In this document: in pieces, positions 60,795 through 64,000 of the stretch | Position numbering within the stretch: the first letter of the stretch is position 1 | Layout of the letters: every line of letters begins with the position of its first letter | Origin: Paenibacillus glycanilyticus NBRC 16618 | GTDB taxonomy: Bacteria; Bacillota; Bacilli; Paenibacillales; Paenibacillaceae | Assembly (NCBI RefSeq): GCF_004000805.1 | Contig: NZ_BILY01000016.1 | Span: 88,730-152,729, forward strand | Reading direction: 5' to 3' | DNA length: 64,000 nt | Translations under genes and position numbers: made by a program | Notes under the pieces: model-generated | Seen by the model: only the letters and a program-made list of their open reading frames with translations | Told to the model about the DNA's origin: nothing | Databases searched by the model: none

Positions 60795-62411
60795 CTAATT
60801 AAAATTTAACCCATAGAACCTTTCTGCATTGCTTAGACTGGTGTAAATATCGGTGCTGGCTCCTCCCATGAACCAATAGGCAAGGCCGGCCAGGTTATAA
60901 TCCATAGCCTTTTTATATTTGGCGGCAAGCGAACGTCCATCCTCGATCCAGAACTGATGCTTAAGGCCGTTAAGCTGATACGATGCGGTATATTGCGAAA
61001 CGGATGCATCCCATGCCGGGAGCAGCGAACGGTTGTGCACGATGTTATTTTGCTCAATAAGCGTCAATTCTGTTGCCGTTACCTTACCGGTCTTATCCGT
61101 GACCCATTCTTGATTGTAATAAGGCAGCGCCAGAATAACCTTGTTTGCGGGCACTTCCTCCAGGATCTTGGCAATGGAATAATCCACATAAGGCAGCGAG
61201 GCGACTGAGCCCGCAATTGGACTGGTGCTCCAATGCTCGTCGTAAGCCATCAACACCATGTAGTCGGCCGAAGCGCCAAGCGCCTTATAATCGAAGCCTT
61301 CCGTCCAGTCGCTGCCAAGGTCAGGCGATACGCATACAGAGACGACGGCGCCAACCTTATGCAGCTTCGCGCTAAGCTCGCTGACAAAAGCGGTCATATA
61401 AGCACGGTCGGCGGGAGCGACGTTCTCGAAATCAATATTCAGCCCCTTCAAACCGTACTTCTGCACATAGCCCGTAAGCTGATCGACAACTTTACCGCGG
61501 TACGTCGCATTGGACAAATTCTGATGCGTCACTTCCTGATTCGAGCGGTTGCCGACCATCGCCCAAATTTGTCTTTTGTTTTTACTTGCCCAGCTCACGA
61601 GGGACTGATCCGTATAGTCTGCCACAGCTCCGGCCGGATCGAAGAAATACCAGCGCGGGGATAAACTCGTAACGTTAGCTTGGAGAACCGACTGCTCGTA
61701 TTGGGCCGCCGTCTGGCCGTATTGCCAGCCAAGCTGGATGCGGGTTGAGGACTGCGATTTCGCAAGCGCGGAAGCCCACTTTGCATTTTGCAGGGCACGG
61801 TCGATGACAGCGGCTGTTTCCTGTCTGGTCATCCCTTCTGCGGGATTGAAATTACCTTTAGCATCTCCGGCCATCAGGTTAAGCTCAAGCGCCGCGCCAA
61901 CTGCCCTATCCGCCCAATCCGCGATCTTGTCAGCGTCGGCGAAATACGAGGTATTGCCGGATACGCCGGATTGCTTGAATGCCCGAATAAGCATAATTGC
62001 CGCTTCCTGCCTTGTGACGGGCTTCGACGGCTCGAAGGTATGCGCGCTTGTCCCATCCACGAGGCCAATCTGGACGGCAGCCGTAACCGCGTCGTAGTAC
62101 CAGTCTTTTGCCTTCATATCCTTAAAGGGATTGATCTCGCCGTGAACGGTTTTGATCCCGAGTACGCGGTCCAGAATCGTAATGAATTCCGCCCGGGTAA
62201 CGGGTTTTTTTGGCGAAAAGGTTCTACCGGAAGTACCCGATAATATTTGTTTGTCGTATAAGCGAATGATAGAGTCCCTGGCAAAGCTGCCCGCAATATC
62301 GTCAAAAGGCAGCTTGTCCGTGCTGGCTGCATCAACGGTTGGAACGATTCCCATTAGGCAGGACAATGCTGCAGCTCCCGCGACCCATCTCTTAAACTTG
62401 CCAGTAAACAA
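60795..62411 (-). CDS. S-layer-anchored GH18 glycoside hydrolase
   Basis: Exported protein of 538 residues. TTG start with GGGGG eight bases upstream. Signal peptide to about residue 28 (VAGAAALSCLMGIVPTVDA). Three SLH domains (about 33-88, 93-147, 153-210; PVTRAEF, PVTRQEA, GMTRQET) anchor it to the secondary wall polymer. The GH18 domain (about 225-538) has the catalytic motif GLNIDFEN with Glu329 and Asp327, while the usual Asp at position 325 is Asn. This is the pattern of YaaH/YdhD-type spore-cortex or cell-wall N-acetylglucosaminidases. Confidence 0.93.
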   Translation of the reverse strand: MFTGKFKRWVAGAAALSCLMGIVPTVDAASTDKLPFDDIAGSFARDSIIRLYDKQILSGTSGRTFSPKKPVTRAEFITILDRVLGIKTVHGEINPFKDMKAKDWYYDAVTAAVQIGLVDGTSAHTFEPSKPVTRQEAAIMLIRAFKQSGVSGNTSYFADADKIADWADRAVGAALELNLMAGDAKGNFNPAEGMTRQETAAVIDRALQNAKWASALAKSQSSTRIQLGWQYGQTAAQYEQSVLQANVTSLSPRWYFFDPAGAVADYTDQSLVSWASKNKRQIWAMVGNRSNQEVTHQNLSNATYRGKVVDQLTGYVQKYGLKGLNIDFENVAPADRAYMTAFVSELSAKLHKVGAVVSVCVSPDLGSDWTEGFDYKALGASADYMVLMAYDEHWSTSPIAGSVASLPYVDYSIAKILEEVPANKVILALPYYNQEWVTDKTGKVTATELTLIEQNNIVHNRSLLPAWDASVSQYTASYQLNGLKHQFWIEDGRSLAAKYKKAMDYNLAGLAYWFMGGASTDIYTSLSNAERFYGLNFN

Positions 62412-62597
62412 GAGAATGTCCCCCTAAAGAATAATAGATTAGATCATGATTCTCTAATGGTAACAAAGTTCCGGCGAGGGTTCATCGGCAAGAAAATGGC
62501 AATACGCTTCTGGTGGCGGTGCAGCCGTACTTCCGGTACAAGCGTCATCGGGTTGCATTTATAATTGGTCAGATGCCTCAGGAACAAACACCCAAGC

Positions 62598-62623
62598 ACC
62601 TTGGAGCAAACCGTCATAAGTTA
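62598..62623 (+). promoter_or_regulatory. Candidate SigK-type promoter of the YjcZ-like gene
   Basis: An AC (62598-62599) and CATAAGTTA (62615-62623) are 15 bases apart, near the SigK pattern and 35 bases before the start codon. YjcZ/SscA-type genes are expressed late in sporulation in relatives. Consensus match only. Confidence 0.4.
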
Positions 62624-62657
62624 TAGAGTACTCAAGACGTAAGGAGGTGCATGTAGA

Positions 62658-62762
62658 ATGTCCGGTTACGTTGGTGGTGTTAACTCTACAGGTTTCATCC
62701 TGGTGCTTTTTATACTGTTGGTGATCATTATTTGCGGTTGTGGCTTTGGTAAATTTTATTAA
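62658..62762 (+). CDS. YjcZ-family sporulation peptide
   Basis: A 34-residue peptide, too short for most gene finders. It starts MSGYVGGVNSTGFILVLFIL and ends CGCGFGKFY, with a single hydrophobic helix. AAGGAGG lies ten bases before the ATG. The layout (Gly/Tyr-rich N-terminus, FILVLFILLVII helix, CGC) is diagnostic for the YjcZ/SscA family, small membrane-associated spore proteins required for coat assembly in B. subtilis. Confidence 0.88.
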   Translation: MSGYVGGVNSTGFILVLFILLVIIICGCGFGKFY

Positions 62763-62818
62763 TCCCTAGCTTATCTGCACGAATCATCCCGGCAGCATAC
62801 GAAGCTTAATCCGCAAGC

Positions 62819-62845
62819 AAAAGGCCCATTTCGATGGGCCTTTTG
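62819..62845 (+). terminator. Terminator of the YjcZ-like gene
   Basis: Arms AAAAGGCCCAT and ATGGGCCTTTT with a five-base loop. The following stretch to 63148 holds no convincing gene; a 103-codon frame there has no ribosome binding site. Confidence 0.88.
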
Positions 62846-63148
62846 TGCGTTTTGCGGAGGAAGTGGCTTAACGAACGGAACAGGCCTTATGCCGGCGTGC
62901 CTATGAGAGAACTTCTATCGCGGCTCTCTTTTGTACATGCCCCTTATCAATTTGGAAGCCCGTTGAAAACCCGGCGGGACATGCCCGGGCTGTCGCATTC
63001 CCCTACCCCGGACGGGGGCCAGCGAATGTCGAACTGTGCTACAATGAGACAATCCGAGTGTTTAGGAGCTTACATAATTGCGCATGCTAATAGAGAGATT
63101 CATAGATTAAGAGAGAGAAAAGGACAGCTGGAGAGGAGAAGTTAAGAA

Positions 63149-63787
63149 ATGCCCGAACCTTTGGCACGGCAAAATACGACCGTTGGCCGAATAGGTCAGC
63201 CGTATGTCAGGCCGGAACAGAAGCAGAAGCGAAGCCGGGTTATGACCTCGCTCGTATTGGTTGCGATTATCGTGATGGGCTGGCGATGGATCCAATCCGT
63301 ACAGGATCATCCCACGCCTGCCCGGGAGCAGGCACCGGCAAAAAGCACGGCAATAGCCGGCCTTCACCCGATTGTTGCCGAGAAGGCAGATGAGCTTGTT
63401 GCCCAGACCGGCAAGCTGGGTATCAAAATTATGATCACCGACGATTTCCGCTCAAGCGAAGAGCAGAACGCCCTTTACAAGAAAGGCCGGTCCGAACCCG
63501 GGCAAGTGGTCACCAATGTCAAAGGCGGCGCATCTTACCATAACTACGGCCTCGCGGTCGATTTCGCGCTTGTTAAGCCGGATGGCGATGTGATCTGGGA
63601 TATGGAATACGACGGCAACGGCAACGGCAAGTCCGATTGGATGGAGGTCGTCTCGGCAGCCAAAAAGCTTGGCTTTGCCTGGGGCGGAGACTGGACAAGC
63701 TTCAAGGATTATCCCCACCTTCAAATGGACTTTGGCTACTCGATAAAAGATCTGCAGAACGGCAAACGCCCTCCTGCAACCGAATAA
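63149..63787 (+). CDS. M15 family peptidase (VanY/CwlK-like), membrane anchored
   Basis: 212-residue peptidoglycan peptidase. AGAGGAGAAG lies eight bases before the ATG. A short cytoplasmic segment precedes a membrane helix (about 32-49, VMTSLVLVAIIVMGWRW). The peptidase domain has IMITDDFRSSEEQNALYKKG, zinc ligands in SYHNYGLAVDFALV (His, Asp) and DYPHLQMDFG (final His), and the catalytic Asp/Glu region SDWMEVV. A Ca-like loop DGNGNGKSD is inserted before it. Likely a D,D-carboxypeptidase or L-Ala-D-Glu endopeptidase of CwlK type. Confidence 0.93.
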   Translation: MPEPLARQNTTVGRIGQPYVRPEQKQKRSRVMTSLVLVAIIVMGWRWIQSVQDHPTPAREQAPAKSTAIAGLHPIVAEKADELVAQTGKLGIKIMITDDFRSSEEQNALYKKGRSEPGQVVTNVKGGASYHNYGLAVDFALVKPDGDVIWDMEYDGNGNGKSDWMEVVSAAKKLGFAWGGDWTSFKDYPHLQMDFGYSIKDLQNGKRPPATE

Positions 63788-63791
63788 ATAG

Positions 63792-63842
63792 AAAAGTCAT
63801 GGCCCTGCGCTGATTGTTCAGCGGGAGGGCCATGACTTTTTA
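63792..63842 (+). terminator. Terminator of the M15 peptidase gene
   Basis: AAAAGTCATGGCCCT pairs with AGGGCCATGACTTTT around a loop with GCTGATTGTTCAGC, followed by T-rich sequence. Confidence 0.9.
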
Positions 63843-63844
63843 TG

Positions 63845-63985
63845 TGCTTAACGATGCCGCGATTCAGGCGCGGGCGCTTTACTCGCTTTTTCGCGCGTTT
63901 TTCACGTGCTTAACGATGTCGCGCATCGTTAAGCCTCCCGGTTTACGCCCTTTTTACCGCCTTAACGATGTCTCGCATCGTTAAG
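63845..63985. repeat. Array of CTTAACGATG/CATCGTTAAG palindromes
   Basis: Two perfect 25-base palindromes, CTTAACGATG-TCGCG-CATCGTTAAG (63909-63933) and the same arms with loop TCTCG (63961-63985). A degenerate first unit CTTAACGATGCCGCG lies at about 63847. The array may continue past the right edge. Confidence 0.85.
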
Positions 63986-64000
63986 CTGCGCGATCCGGGG

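Noticed and set aside
62834..63145. 103-codon frame between the YjcZ-like and M15 peptidase genes
   Set aside because: Starts within the terminator of the previous gene, has no ribosome binding site and has a shadow-like composition.

Overview
The window looks like chromosomal DNA of a Paenibacillus-like, endospore-forming member of the Bacillales. The reasons are a moderately high GC content, strong AGGAGG-type ribosome binding sites with many TTG and GTG starts, YesM/YesN two-component genes, Lpl-type sugar transporters, a T-box leader, a YjcZ-type spore peptide, an S-layer-anchored GH18 enzyme and a B. subtilis-like ada/alkA repair set. No rRNA, tRNA, prophage, transposase or CRISPR array was seen.

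Layout. 0-5.2 kb: a minus-strand sugar-sensing operon (YesN, YesM, membrane-anchored sugar-binding protein, sugar ABC ATPase running off the left edge). 5.3-8 kb: a PaaX-family regulator divergent from a metallo-hydrolase and an AEC transporter. 8-17 kb: glycerol catabolism (glpK, glpD), proline catabolism (P5C dehydrogenase divergent from proline dehydrogenase) and two peptidases, separated by a duplicated repeat block. 17.1-22.6 kb: a nested inverted repeat, two 58-residue genes behind a SigK-like promoter, a membrane glycan protein, a dinB remnant with DnaA-box-like sites, and a PspA-DUF350-DUF4178-DUF4247 membrane-stress operon. 22.6-31.9 kb: an Lpl-type sugar ABC transporter with a perfect cre site, an L-lactate/2-hydroxyacid dehydrogenase, a thioredoxin-like protein, argS under a T-box, a Nudix hydrolase and small unknown genes.

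32-43 kb: a luciferase-like oxidoreductase, the alkylation-repair genes alkA and adaA-adaB, threonine synthase, a MurG-type glycosyltransferase, an SRPBCC-ArsR pair with twin operators, a soluble sugar dehydrogenase, and an ECF sigma factor with its membrane partner. 43.2-52.2 kb: a co-directional block of seven genes for organosulfur use (two SfnG-like and one SsuD-like monooxygenases, two acyl-CoA-dehydrogenase-like flavoproteins, an APC permease, an HpaB-like oxygenase) next to a divergent TetR regulator. 52-64 kb: DUF2306 and DUF72 proteins, a MocR-Ddl-aminotransferase operon, an SDR with a divergent TetR regulator, an SLH-GH18 protein, a YjcZ peptide and an M15 peptidase.

The intergenic regions are unusually structured. 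Several gaps hold arrays of roughly 20-27 bp palindromic units, and each gap has its own unit family (TAACGA...TCGTTA, ACGTTGGAT...ATCCAACGT, TACTGCA...TGCAGNATA, CTTAACGATG...CATCGTTAAG). One further hairpin repeat, ATGCTTTCGAAGTAAGAA, is shared by two distant loci. The strongest candidates for less-described biology are these repeats, the organosulfur block, the PspA-DUF operon and the small late-sporulation gene pair.
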